DNA of 9,123 nucleotides from Propionibacteriales bacterium (GTDB lineage: Bacteria > Actinomycetota > Actinomycetes > Propionibacteriales > Propionibacteriaceae): contig JAKDKP010000051.1 in NCBI GenBank assembly GCA_030453285.1, positions 1-9,123 on the forward strand. Direction: 5' to 3'. Below the pieces are notes generated by a model. The model did no database searches, was not told the DNA's origin, and saw only the letters and a program-made list of their open reading frames with translations. Both the position numbers and the translations under genes were made by a program. Positions 1-6,829 of this stretch are shown one piece after another (position 1 is the first letter of the stretch; every line of letters starts with the position of its first letter).

Positions 1-401
1 AGGTAGGCACGGGTGACCGCGGCGAGCGGGTCGGCCTCCGGCCGGTGATCGGTCCCCACCCCGGCAGCGATCCGGCCACCGACCGAGCTGGCCTCGGCGG
101 CCGAGCGGGCGATCAGCTCCTGGCAGGCGGCCCAGTCCAGACCCATCCCACGCTGGGCGGTGTCCATCGCCTCGGCCACGCCGAAGCCGTACGACCACAG
201 GTGACGACGAAACGCCAGGGTGGACTCCCAGTCGACCGAGGCAGGCTGACCCGGGGCGTTGTCAGGGGTGGCCACCACGTGGGCGGCGGCGAAGGCGGTC
301 CGGTGGGCGAACGGTGCGCTGGGCGGAGACCACGACGCTCCGCCGACGAACTCGTACGACTCGATCCCTGAACTGGTGGGCAGCAGGACGCGCGAGGTCA
401 C
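1..401 (-). CDS. DUF993 family dihydrodipicolinate synthase-like protein (partial, C-terminus off window)
   Basis: Translating the minus strand from a GTG at 399-401 gives an open frame of 133 codons that runs off the left edge, so only the N-terminal part is seen. Residues around 58-85 (VDWESTLAFRRHLWSYGFG, then VAEAMDTAQRGMGLDW) match what I remember of DUF993 proteins. These are actinobacterial TIM-barrel proteins usually named dihydrodipicolinate synthase family, i.e. Schiff-base aldolase/lyase relatives. The catalytic lysine region is not in the window, so lyase activity cannot be checked. The GTG start lies inside the stop of the upstream oxidoreductase (GTGA, 4 bp overlap, 398-401), which points to translational coupling in one operon under the LacI-type operator at 1574-1587. 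The substrate is unknown; a keto-sugar or polyol derivative is plausible from context only. Confidence 0.82.
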   Translation of the reverse strand, partial: MTSRVLLPTSSGIESYEFVGGASWSPPSAPFAHRTAFAAAHVVATPDNAPGQPASVDWESTLAFRRHLWSYGFGVAEAMDTAQRGMGLDWAACQELIARSAAEASSVGGRIAAGVGTDHRPEADPLAAVTRAY

Positions 402-1549
402 AGGGCCAGCTCCGCCAGCTCGATCCGGCGTCCGGTCCGCGAGGACTCGAGCCCGGCCTCGGCCAGTCGCACACCGCGCGCACCCGACAGCAGGTCGTAG
501 GGGTTCGGCCCGTCCTCGACGACGTGGCGGATGAACTGCTCCCACTGCACCTTGAATCCGTTGTCGTAGGTGTCGTTGTCGGGCATCTCGGTCCACTGCT
601 GGCGATAGGGAATCGTCTCGGCCAGGTCGGGGTTCCAGACCGGCTTCGGGGTGCCCTCGCGGGACTGGAAGCGGCACTTCTGCAGCCCGGCGACGGCACT
701 GCCGTGCGTGCCGTCGACCTGGAACTCGACCAGTTCATCGCGGTTCACCCGCACGACCCACGAGGAGTTGAGCTGGGCGATGATGCCGCCGTCGAGCTCG
801 AAGATCGCGTACGCGGCGTCGTCGGCGGTGGCCTCGTACTGGCGTCCCTGCTCGTCCCAGCGGTGGCCGATGTGGGTGACGGCCCGGTTCGTGACGGCGT
901 GGATGGGGGCGAACAGGTCCTCCAGTACGTAGTTCCAGTGGCAGAACATGTCCATCACGATGCCGCCGCCGTCCTCGGCTCGATAGTTCCAGCTCGGTCG
1001 CTGCGCGGCCTGCCAGTCGCCCTCGAACACCCAGTAGCCGAACTCGCCACGGATCGACAGGACGTCACCGAAGAAGCCGCCGTCGATCAGGCGACGCAGT
1101 TTGCGCAGGCCGGGCAGGAACAGCTTGTCGTGCACCACACCGTTCTTGACGCAGGCGTCCTTGGCCAGGCGGGCGAGCTCGAGCGCGGCCTTGCTGTCGG
1201 AGGCGGTCGGCTTCTCGGTGTAGATGTGCTTGCCGGCGGCGATGGCGGCGGTCAACGCATCGAAACGGACCGAGGTGAGCTGGGCATCGAAATAGATCGG
1301 ATGGTCGGCATCGGCGATGGCACCGTCCAGATCGGTGGTCCAGTTCGTCAGCCCGTACTGGCCGGCGAGTTCGGACAACTTGTCGGCGTTGCGGCCGACC
1401 AGCAGCGGTTCGGGCATCACCCTGGTGCCGTTGGACAGCTCGACGCCGCCCTGTTCGCGGATGGCCAGGATCGACCGGACGAGGTGCTGTCGGTGCCCCA
1501 TTCGCCCGGTGACGCCGTTCATCACGATGCCGAGGGTGGTGGTCGCCAT
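398..1549 (-). CDS. Gfo/Idh/MocA family NAD(P)-dependent oxidoreductase
   Basis: This is a 383-residue protein of normal length for the family. The N-terminal Rossmann domain (about 1-125) has a glycine motif NGVTGRMG at residues 11-18. EKP at 112-114 is the conserved family motif, with Lys113 as the expected catalytic and cofactor-contacting residue. The C-terminal alpha/beta domain carries GGG at 193-195 followed by Asp199 and His203, at the usual active-site Asp/His positions. The family oxidises or reduces a hydroxyl/keto group of sugars, inositols and related compounds in the cytosol. I chose the ATG at 1547-1549 because a GGAG Shine-Dalgarno (1558-1561) lies 8 nt upstream and the protein then starts at its Rossmann strand. 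The open frame continues upstream to 2158, but that stretch is the antisense-like shadow of the LacI gene. It overlaps the DUF993 gene by 4 bp. A LacI-type operator sits 24 bp upstream of the start, so the gene is probably repressed by the adjacent regulator. The exact substrate is unknown. Confidence 0.93.
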   Translation of the reverse strand: MATTTLGIVMNGVTGRMGHRQHLVRSILAIREQGGVELSNGTRVMPEPLLVGRNADKLSELAGQYGLTNWTTDLDGAIADADHPIYFDAQLTSVRFDALTAAIAAGKHIYTEKPTASDSKAALELARLAKDACVKNGVVHDKLFLPGLRKLRRLIDGGFFGDVLSIRGEFGYWVFEGDWQAAQRPSWNYRAEDGGGIVMDMFCHWNYVLEDLFAPIHAVTNRAVTHIGHRWDEQGRQYEATADDAAYAIFELDGGIIAQLNSSWVVRVNRDELVEFQVDGTHGSAVAGLQKCRFQSREGTPKPVWNPDLAETIPYRQQWTEMPDNDTYDNGFKVQWEQFIRHVVEDGPNPYDLLSGARGVRLAEAGLESSRTGRRIELAELAL

Positions 1550-1557
1550 GGGGGTGT

Positions 1558-1561
1558 CTCC
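1558..1561 (-). promoter_or_regulatory. Ribosome binding site of the Gfo/Idh gene
   Basis: On the minus strand GGAG lies 8 nt before the ATG at 1549. It decides the start codon against the much longer upstream extension of the same reading frame. Confidence 0.6.
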
Positions 1562-1573
1562 ATCAGGTGTGTT

Positions 1574-1587
1574 GGAAAGCGCTTGCC
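1574..1587. promoter_or_regulatory. LacI-family operator in front of the Gfo/Idh-DUF993 operon
   Basis: GGAAAGCGCTTGCC contains the perfect 8 bp palindrome AAGCGCTT (1577-1584) with a central CG, flanked by matching GG and CC. Over 18 bp (1572-1589), seven of nine half-site positions are symmetric. Palindromes of this kind with a central CpG are the standard binding sites of LacI/GalR proteins. It lies in the spacer between the LacI stop (1636) and the oxidoreductase start (1549), 24 bp before the start codon. Binding there would block initiation or early elongation of the catabolic genes. I see no second copy in front of lacI itself. No convincing -35/-10 pair could be assigned nearby. Confidence 0.8.
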
Positions 1588-1635
1588 CAAACTGTAGAGC
1601 ATTGCCCGATGTCGTGGGGCAGTCCCGTCTCGACG

Positions 1636-2643
1636 TCAGTCCGTGCGCGCGGTGCTGTCGCGGAGCACGACCTCGCCGGACAACACCACATGCCCGCCGC
1701 CGGGCTCGGTCAGGAGTCGTACGGCTTCGTGCCCGGCTTCGCGCAGAGGCACCCGGACCGTGCTCAGTGTCGGGCGTACGTCGGCCAGGGTGGGAATGTC
1801 GTCGAAACCGGCGATCGGCACGTCCCTCCCGACCTGCAGCCCGGCCTCCTCGATCGCGGCCATCGCACCGAGTGCCATCACGTCGTTCACCGCGAACACG
1901 CATCCGGGGGAGCGATTCCGCCCCAGCAGTGCCGTCATCGAGGCGTGCCCGCCGGCCCGGGTGAAGGCTCCGTGCACGACATTCTCGGCCGGAACGGCCT
2001 GCTGGCGGGAGCGCAGACCGTTGCGGAAGCCGGTCAGGCGATCCCGGGAGGTCACCAGGTCCGTCGGCCCGGCCAGGACGGCGAACTCGCGATGTCCCTG
2101 GTCGACCAGCGCGCGGGCCAACTCGGCGGCCAGTTTGCGGTTGTCCACCTCGACACAAGGGATCTCGCCCACCGGCTGACTGACCAGGACCACCCGGCCG
2201 CCGTGCTGGCCGTACGAGGCCAAGTGATCGGCCAACGGCTCGATCCGATCTCCGTGGCGGCGGGAACCGACGATCACCACGCCGTTGGCGCGTTGGCTGC
2301 GAAAACCGCCCAGGTGATCGAGTTCGCGATCCGGTTCGCCGCCGGTGGTGCCCATCGTGACGACCAGGCCAGCCTTCTCGGCAGCCTCGATCACGCCGGC
2401 GGCGATCTGGGTGAAGTACGGATCGGCGATGTCGCTGACGATCAACCCGACGGTGTTGTTGTGGCCGCGGGCCATGGCCTGAGCGGGGCCGTTGGCGGAG
2501 TAGTGCAGCTCCTGGGCGGCAGCCATCACCCGGAGGCGGAGCGCTTCACCAACCGTACGGGTGCTGCCGTTGAGGACCCGCGAGGCGGTGGCCAACGAGA
2601 CCCCCGCGCGATCGGCGACCTCGTACAACGTGGGCTGTCCCAT
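1636..2643 (-). CDS. LacI/GalR family transcriptional regulator
   Basis: The protein has 335 residues, the usual LacI-family length. Residues 5-27 (TLYEVADRAGVSLATASRVL, then NGS) form the N-terminal helix-turn-helix, followed by a hinge (about 48-60, ending in AMARG). The periplasmic-binding-protein-like effector domain starts at NTVGLIVSDIADPYF. Late effector-domain signatures AVNDVMALGAM and GFDDIP are present. It is a cytosolic repressor that should release DNA, or more rarely bind it, on contact with a small sugar-like ligand. It lies directly upstream of, and on the same strand as, the oxidoreductase and DUF993 genes, with an operator in between, so it is very likely their local regulator. 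The start ATG at 2641-2643 places the HTH at the expected distance. A Shine-Dalgarno is weak or absent. The effector cannot be deduced. Confidence 0.95.
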   Translation of the reverse strand: MGQPTLYEVADRAGVSLATASRVLNGSTRTVGEALRLRVMAAAQELHYSANGPAQAMARGHNNTVGLIVSDIADPYFTQIAAGVIEAAEKAGLVVTMGTTGGEPDRELDHLGGFRSQRANGVVIVGSRRHGDRIEPLADHLASYGQHGGRVVLVSQPVGEIPCVEVDNRKLAAELARALVDQGHREFAVLAGPTDLVTSRDRLTGFRNGLRSRQQAVPAENVVHGAFTRAGGHASMTALLGRNRSPGCVFAVNDVMALGAMAAIEEAGLQVGRDVPIAGFDDIPTLADVRPTLSTVRVPLREAGHEAVRLLTEPGGGHVVLSGEVVLRDSTARTD

Positions 2644-2701
2644 GAGGATTGGATATCACGGCCGCCACATCGGCGAGGCCGATTCCGCACAATGCGAAGG
2701 C

Positions 2702-2742
2702 CAGCGCGAGCGGTGCCCAACTCGCGCTGAACTCGTGCTGAA
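2702..2742. repeat. 9 bp inverted repeat and 11 bp tandem repeat in the divergent intergenic region
   Basis: CAGCGCGAG (2702-2710) and CTCGCGCTG (2721-2729) form a perfect inverted repeat with a 10 nt spacer. The right arm is also the first unit of a direct repeat: CTCGCGCTGAA (2721-2731) is followed at once by CTCGTGCTGAA (2732-2742), with one mismatch. The elements lie between the divergent lacI (start 2643) and methyltransferase (start 2770) genes, where a regulator site or a promoter-proximal structure is expected. They do not resemble the AAGCGCTT operator at 1574-1587, so a different binding protein would be needed. Confidence 0.5.
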
Positions 2743-2757
2743 CCCCGTGCCCATGGC

Positions 2758-2761
2758 AGGA
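2758..2761 (+). promoter_or_regulatory. Ribosome binding site deciding the methyltransferase start
   Basis: AGGA is followed by 8 nt and then the ATG at 2770. An ATG at 2761-2763 in the same frame would overlap this site and have no usable Shine-Dalgarno, so 2770 is preferred. Alternatively CAGGAT (2757-2762) could be a -10 element for a near-leaderless message, but I found no -35 at good spacing. Confidence 0.45.
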
Positions 2762-2769
2762 TGGTCGCC

Positions 2770-4371
2770 ATGCCCGACAGTGACAGTCCCCGCGCGGCCC
2801 CTGCCGCGCACCCCACTGACGTCGAGGCCAGTCCCGATGACGACCCCCTTCCAGCTACTCCTCAGCCCGCCCTGACGGCCGATCTGCGGGCGGCGTTCGA
2901 GGCGGCCAACTGGACCGTAGATGCGGTGACCGAGCGTCTGGGTGAACACGGGCATCGGGCACTGGGCCGCAATCACACCATCCCCGGACTGCGCAGCCTG
3001 GCTGGCGACGAGGACCCCGTCGCGACGCTCACCCGGCTGTGGCCGCTGCAGGACACCGTCGGTCTCGCGGCGACCCAACGGGCGCTCCCGGGCCTGGTCG
3101 AACCACTGTGCGAGGCAGGATTCCTGACGATCGATGGGGCCCTGGTCCGTGCCCTGGTCGACATCCGACCGTACGGCAGCGACGACGGCTTCTCCGGCTG
3201 GATCGCCGCCGACCTCACCCCCGGGCTGGACGGCCGCCTGGACGCGATAGCCGACGACTACGTGCTGGGCGTCTCCCCCGCCTCGAGCACGATGACCCAA
3301 CTCGCCGCCAGATCCCGGGTCGGCACCGCCGTCGACCTCGGTACCGGCTGCGGGGTGCAGAGCCTGCACCTGGCCCGGCACGCCGATCAGGTGATCGCCA
3401 CCGACGTGAATCCCCGCGCCCTGGGCCTGGCCAGGTTCACCTTCGCCCTCAATGGGATCGACGTGGACGTCCGCAACGGCAGCCTCTACGGACCGCTGGG
3501 TGAACAGCGTGTCGACCAGATCGTCAGCAATCCGCCGTACGTGATGGCGCCTCCGGGCAGTGCGCACCTGACCTATCGCGAAGGGGGGATGCGTGCCGAC
3601 GACCTGGTCCGGGAGGTCGTGATCGGCGGCGCTCGGCGACTCAACCGGGGCGGAACCCTGCAGGTGCTCGGCAACTGGGCCCATCCGGTCGACGGCAGCT
3701 GGCAGGAGCGTCTGGCCGGCTGGCTGGCCGGGACCGGCTGCGCCGCACACATCGTGGAGCGGGAGTACCTCCCGGTGGCCGAGTACGTCGAGCTGTGGCT
3801 GGCCGATGCCGGCCTGATCGGCACCGGTGGCTACCGCCGGGCGTACGAGGAATGGCTCGACTACTTCGCCGCCGAACGGATCGGCGGAGTCGGACTGGGC
3901 TGGATCTTCCTCACCCGCACCGACGAGGCCGACCCCGATGTCGTCATCGAGGAGTGGCCGCATCCGGTGGAGATGCCGATCGGTCCGATCGCCGAACAGC
4001 GCCCTGTTCGCAGCGCTCTGGCCCGCTGCAGCGATGACGAGCTGCTCACCAGCCGCCCCATCCTGGCTGCCGACGTGGTGCAGGAGACCACCGGTCCACC
4101 CGGTCAGCCCGATCCGGCCCATGTGGTGCTCCGCCAGCGGCGCGGGTTCCGTCGTGCCGTGGAGGTCGACACCGCACTGGGCGGCATTCTGGGGGCCTGT
4201 GACGGCGAGCTTCGACTGGGCGTGATCATCGACGCCGTCGCCGGCCTGCTCGACACCCCGGCCGCACCCCTGCGTACCGAAACCCTGAACCGTATCCGAC
4301 CCCTGATCACCGACGGTCTGCTCGACCTCGCCGAGAACGCGGACAGAGAAGCCGAGAGAGAAACTGCATGA
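2770..4371 (+). CDS. Class I SAM-dependent methyltransferase (HemK/RsmC-like, NPPY type) with C-terminal extension
   Basis: The protein has 533 residues. A low-complexity Pro/Asp/Ala-rich N-terminus (about 1-35) precedes a helical N-terminal domain (about 36-165). The Rossmann methyltransferase core has motif I VDLGTGCG at 188-195, the acidic ribose-binding Asp212 in ATDVNP, and NPPY at 254-257. NPPY is the active-site motif of enzymes that methylate exocyclic or amide nitrogens (adenine, guanine, or glutamine as in HemK/PrmC), so an RNA, DNA or protein-Gln target is expected. A C-terminal part of roughly 150 residues (about 385-533) ends in a small helical segment that looks winged-helix-like. 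I believe both flanking regions correspond to domains of unknown function found in actinobacterial homologues, but this is from memory. The stop overlaps the next ATG by 4 bp (ATGA, 4368-4371), which couples it to the CNNM genes. The target is unknown. Confidence 0.88.
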   Translation: MPDSDSPRAAPAAHPTDVEASPDDDPLPATPQPALTADLRAAFEAANWTVDAVTERLGEHGHRALGRNHTIPGLRSLAGDEDPVATLTRLWPLQDTVGLAATQRALPGLVEPLCEAGFLTIDGALVRALVDIRPYGSDDGFSGWIAADLTPGLDGRLDAIADDYVLGVSPASSTMTQLAARSRVGTAVDLGTGCGVQSLHLARHADQVIATDVNPRALGLARFTFALNGIDVDVRNGSLYGPLGEQRVDQIVSNPPYVMAPPGSAHLTYREGGMRADDLVREVVIGGARRLNRGGTLQVLGNWAHPVDGSWQERLAGWLAGTGCAAHIVEREYLPVAEYVELWLADAGLIGTGGYRRAYEEWLDYFAAERIGGVGLGWIFLTRTDEADPDVVIEEWPHPVEMPIGPIAEQRPVRSALARCSDDELLTSRPILAADVVQETTGPPGQPDPAHVVLRQRRGFRRAVEVDTALGGILGACDGELRLGVIIDAVAGLLDTPAAPLRTETLNRIRPLITDGLLDLAENADREAERETA

Positions 4372-5753
4372 TCATCGACATCCTTTTCCTGTTGCTGGCG
4401 TTGTTGCTGGTGGCCCTGTGTGGTTTGTACGTGGCGGCCGAGTTCTCCTTCGTCACCGTCGACCGTGCGACGGTCGATCGGGCCGAGGCCGCAGGCGACA
4501 AGGGCGCCGCGGGTCTCAATCGGGCGCTGAAGCATCTATCGACTCAACTGTCCGGTGCGCAGGTCGGCATCACGTTGACCAACCTGGCGATCGGCTACCT
4601 CGCCGGCCGGTCCGTCGCCAGCCTGCTGCGATCGCCCTTGGCCGGATTGCCGCCGGCGGTCGCCGAGGCGATCGGTCTGATCGTCGCCCTCGTGCTGCTC
4701 AACGTCCTGACGATGGTGTTCGGCGAGCTGGTGCCCAAGAACCTGGCGATCGCGAGGCCTTTCTCCGTCGGCAAGGCGACACAGGGATTCTCGCGGCTCT
4801 CGACCAAGATCATGTGGCTGCCGATCAAGGTCCTCAACGGTGCCGCCAACGGTGTCGTCCGGCTGCTCGGCATCGAACCCCAGGAGGAATTGCGGTCGGT
4901 GCGGAGCCCGGAGGAGATCGCCTCGGTCGTCCGGCGGTCGGCCAAGGAGGGAGTGCTGGATGACGACACCGCCCATCTGGTCGAGAAGTCCATCCTGTTC
5001 GGCAGCCGGACCGCAGGCGACATCATGACGCCACGGGTACGGATGCACGCGATCAAGTCGTCTGAACCGGTGGTGGCGGTGATCGAAGCCGCCCGGCAGA
5101 CCGGTCATTCCCGGTTCCCGGTGATCGGAGAGGACGCCGACGAGGTGGTGGGCATCGTGCACGTCAAGCACGCCGTGGCGGTTCGCCCGCACGAACGCGA
5201 GCAACGTCGGGTCGGCAACATCGCCCGGCGACCCTTGCAGGCACCGGACTCGTTGGAACTGGATCCGTTGCTCACCCTGCTGCGCGGCGAGGGCGGGATG
5301 CAGATGGCCGTGGTCGTCGACGAGTACGGCGGCACGGCTGGAGTGGTGACGATGGAGGATCTGGTGGAAGAGATCGTCGGGGAGATCTCCGATGAGCATG
5401 ATCGGCTCAACAATCTTGGCTTTCGTACCAGTGACGGCAGTTGGTCGGTGTCAGGCCTGCTGCGTCCAGACGAGGTGACCGAACTCACCGGGGTGCGGCT
5501 GCCTGAGGGTGAGCACTACGACACGATCGCTGGACTATTTCTTGTCGAGTTCGGTGCCCTGCCCGAGGTCGGTGACACCGTCGCGGTCGTCCTGCCGCGC
5601 ATGGTCGACCTCGACAACGACGGCGACCCGGAGCAGGTGGGGGAGACCGTCGCCAACCTGACCGTGACGCGGCTGGAGTCACGCCGGATCGACCGGATCA
5701 CCCTGCAGGTCGACGACGCGCTGGCGGCGAAGGTGGTGGCCGACGATGAGTGA
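4368..5753 (+). CDS. CNNM/HlyC-CorC family membrane protein (DUF21 + CBS pair + CorC_HlyC domain), probable Mg2+ transporter
   Basis: The protein has 461 residues. The N-terminal DUF21 transmembrane domain (about 1-170) starts with a strongly hydrophobic first helix (2-24) followed by AAEFS. A second conserved segment is QVGITLTNLAIG (65-76), and the signature GELVPKN lies at 119-125. A pair of CBS domains (about 215-340) includes MTPR (220-223), RFPVIG and the typical VVDEYGGTAGVVTMEDLVEE. The C-terminal CorC_HlyC transporter-associated domain spans about 350-440. Proteins of this architecture (CNNM, bacterial CorC, MpfA) move or regulate Mg2+ across the cytoplasmic membrane, with the CBS pair sensing ATP/Mg2+ in the cytosol. 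Some members were named haemolysins, which is probably misleading. It resembles M. tuberculosis Rv1842c in size and in having a shorter paralogue directly after it (from memory). It overlaps the methyltransferase by 4 bp and the next gene by 8 bp. Confidence 0.93.
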   Translation: MIIDILFLLLALLLVALCGLYVAAEFSFVTVDRATVDRAEAAGDKGAAGLNRALKHLSTQLSGAQVGITLTNLAIGYLAGRSVASLLRSPLAGLPPAVAEAIGLIVALVLLNVLTMVFGELVPKNLAIARPFSVGKATQGFSRLSTKIMWLPIKVLNGAANGVVRLLGIEPQEELRSVRSPEEIASVVRRSAKEGVLDDDTAHLVEKSILFGSRTAGDIMTPRVRMHAIKSSEPVVAVIEAARQTGHSRFPVIGEDADEVVGIVHVKHAVAVRPHEREQRRVGNIARRPLQAPDSLELDPLLTLLRGEGGMQMAVVVDEYGGTAGVVTMEDLVEEIVGEISDEHDRLNNLGFRTSDGSWSVSGLLRPDEVTELTGVRLPEGEHYDTIAGLFLVEFGALPEVGDTVAVVLPRMVDLDNDGDPEQVGETVANLTVTRLESRRIDRITLQVDDALAAKVVADDE

Positions 5754-6813
5754 CTGGGGTGGCGTTGGGCTGACCGTCCTGCTGTTGGCTCTCAACTTCT
5801 TCTTCGTCGGTGCTGAGTTCGCTCTCATCTCGGCTCGGCAGACACAGATCGAACCGTTGGCTGCCCAGGGGCGTCGGTCGGCCCGGGTCACGCTCCGGGC
5901 GCTCAAGGACGTGTCGATGATGATGGCCGGCTGCCAGCTCGGCATCACCGTCTGCACCGTGCTGCTGGGTGCGGTCGGCGAACCTGCGGTGGCACACCTG
6001 TTGGAACCGGTGTTCGAGGCCTTGCAGGTGCCGGACGTGGCCGTCTACATCGTGTCCTTCATCGTGGCGATGAGCATCGTGGTCACCCTGCACGTGGTGG
6101 CCGGTGAGATGGTGCCCAAGAACATCGCCCTCGCCTCACCCGAACGGGCAGCCCTGATCCTGGCCCCGCCGCTGTACGCCCTGGTGACCGTCCTCAAGCC
6201 GCTGATCTGGCTGCTGAACGGTTTCGCCAACCTCATCCTGCACGCGCTGAAGGTTGAGCCCAAGGACGAGGTCGGCTCCACCTACAACGCCGAGGAGCTC
6301 GCCGGGCTCGTCGACGAGTCCCGCCGTGAAGGAATGATGGACGACGAGGCGTACGGGCTGGTCTCGGGAGCGCTGGCGTTCACCGAACGGACCGTCGAGT
6401 CGGTACTGCTGCCAGTGGAGTCGTTGCAGTCCGCCAAACCCGAGGACACTGTCGCCGAGGTCGAGAAGCTGTGCGCCGACACCGGCTTCTCGCGATTCCC
6501 GGTGATCAGCGGCGAGGGCGATGAGCGGACCGTGCACGGCTATCTGCACGTCAAGGACGTGCTGGAGACCGACGAGGCCAAGCGGGCAGTGCAGTTGTCA
6601 CCGAAGTGGTTCCGTCCGATGCCCAGCCTGGCCCCCGACACCGAGCTGAACCATGCGATCAAGGTGATGCAGGCCAAGGAGGCCCACCTGGCGCAGGTTG
6701 TCCAGCCCGACGGCACGCTGGTCGGCATCATCGCGATGGAGGACGTGCTGGAAGAGCTCGTCGGTGAGATCCGCGACATCTCCCACCGGATGACCGACGC
6801 CCCCCGCGCCTGA
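5746..6813 (+). CDS. CNNM/HlyC family membrane protein, short paralogue (DUF21 + CBS pair)
   Basis: The protein has 355 residues. A DUF21 transmembrane domain (about 1-175) contains GAEFA at 22-26, CQLGITVCTVLLG at 63-75 and GEMVPKN at 120-126. A CBS pair follows (about 210-345), with RFPVISG, the late segment VVQPDGTLVGIIAMEDVLEE and VGEI. It stops soon after the second CBS domain and so lacks the C-terminal CorC_HlyC domain of its neighbour. Compared with the neighbour, the second-helix segment has Cys-Thr where the neighbour has Thr-Asn, and the CBS2 motif lacks the DEYGG stretch. These differences suggest a specialised partner rather than a redundant copy. The 8 bp overlap with the upstream gene favours co-translation and a possible heteromeric complex. 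The same long/short arrangement occurs in mycobacteria (Rv1842c/Rv1841c, from memory). Confidence 0.92.
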   Translation: MSDWGGVGLTVLLLALNFFFVGAEFALISARQTQIEPLAAQGRRSARVTLRALKDVSMMMAGCQLGITVCTVLLGAVGEPAVAHLLEPVFEALQVPDVAVYIVSFIVAMSIVVTLHVVAGEMVPKNIALASPERAALILAPPLYALVTVLKPLIWLLNGFANLILHALKVEPKDEVGSTYNAEELAGLVDESRREGMMDDEAYGLVSGALAFTERTVESVLLPVESLQSAKPEDTVAEVEKLCADTGFSRFPVISGEGDERTVHGYLHVKDVLETDEAKRAVQLSPKWFRPMPSLAPDTELNHAIKVMQAKEAHLAQVVQPDGTLVGIIAMEDVLEELVGEIRDISHRMTDAPRA

Positions 6814-6829
6814 ATCGCCGATCCCGGTG

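Noticed and set aside
314..1597. 427-codon plus-strand open frame antisense to the Gfo/Idh gene
   Set aside because: It is a shadow frame of high-GC coding DNA. It has no recognisable domain and lies opposite a well-supported family member.
1550..2158. N-terminal extension of the Gfo/Idh reading frame
   Set aside because: The extension is Arg/Gly/Pro-rich, lies over the lacI gene in another frame and contains the operator. The Rossmann domain begins at the ATG at 1549.
1567..2730. 387-codon plus-strand open frame opposite the LacI gene
   Set aside because: It has a composition-driven His/Gly/Asp/Gln-rich sequence, no Shine-Dalgarno and no family resemblance, and the opposite strand encodes a clear LacI.
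2656..4122. 488-codon minus-strand open frame opposite the methyltransferase
   Set aside because: It is a shadow. The plus strand has all methyltransferase motifs, and this frame would also cover the divergent promoter region.
4536..5399. Long minus-strand frame opposite the first CNNM gene
   Set aside because: It is rich in His/Asp/Arg/Gln without domains and is the mirror of the DUF21/CBS coding sequence.
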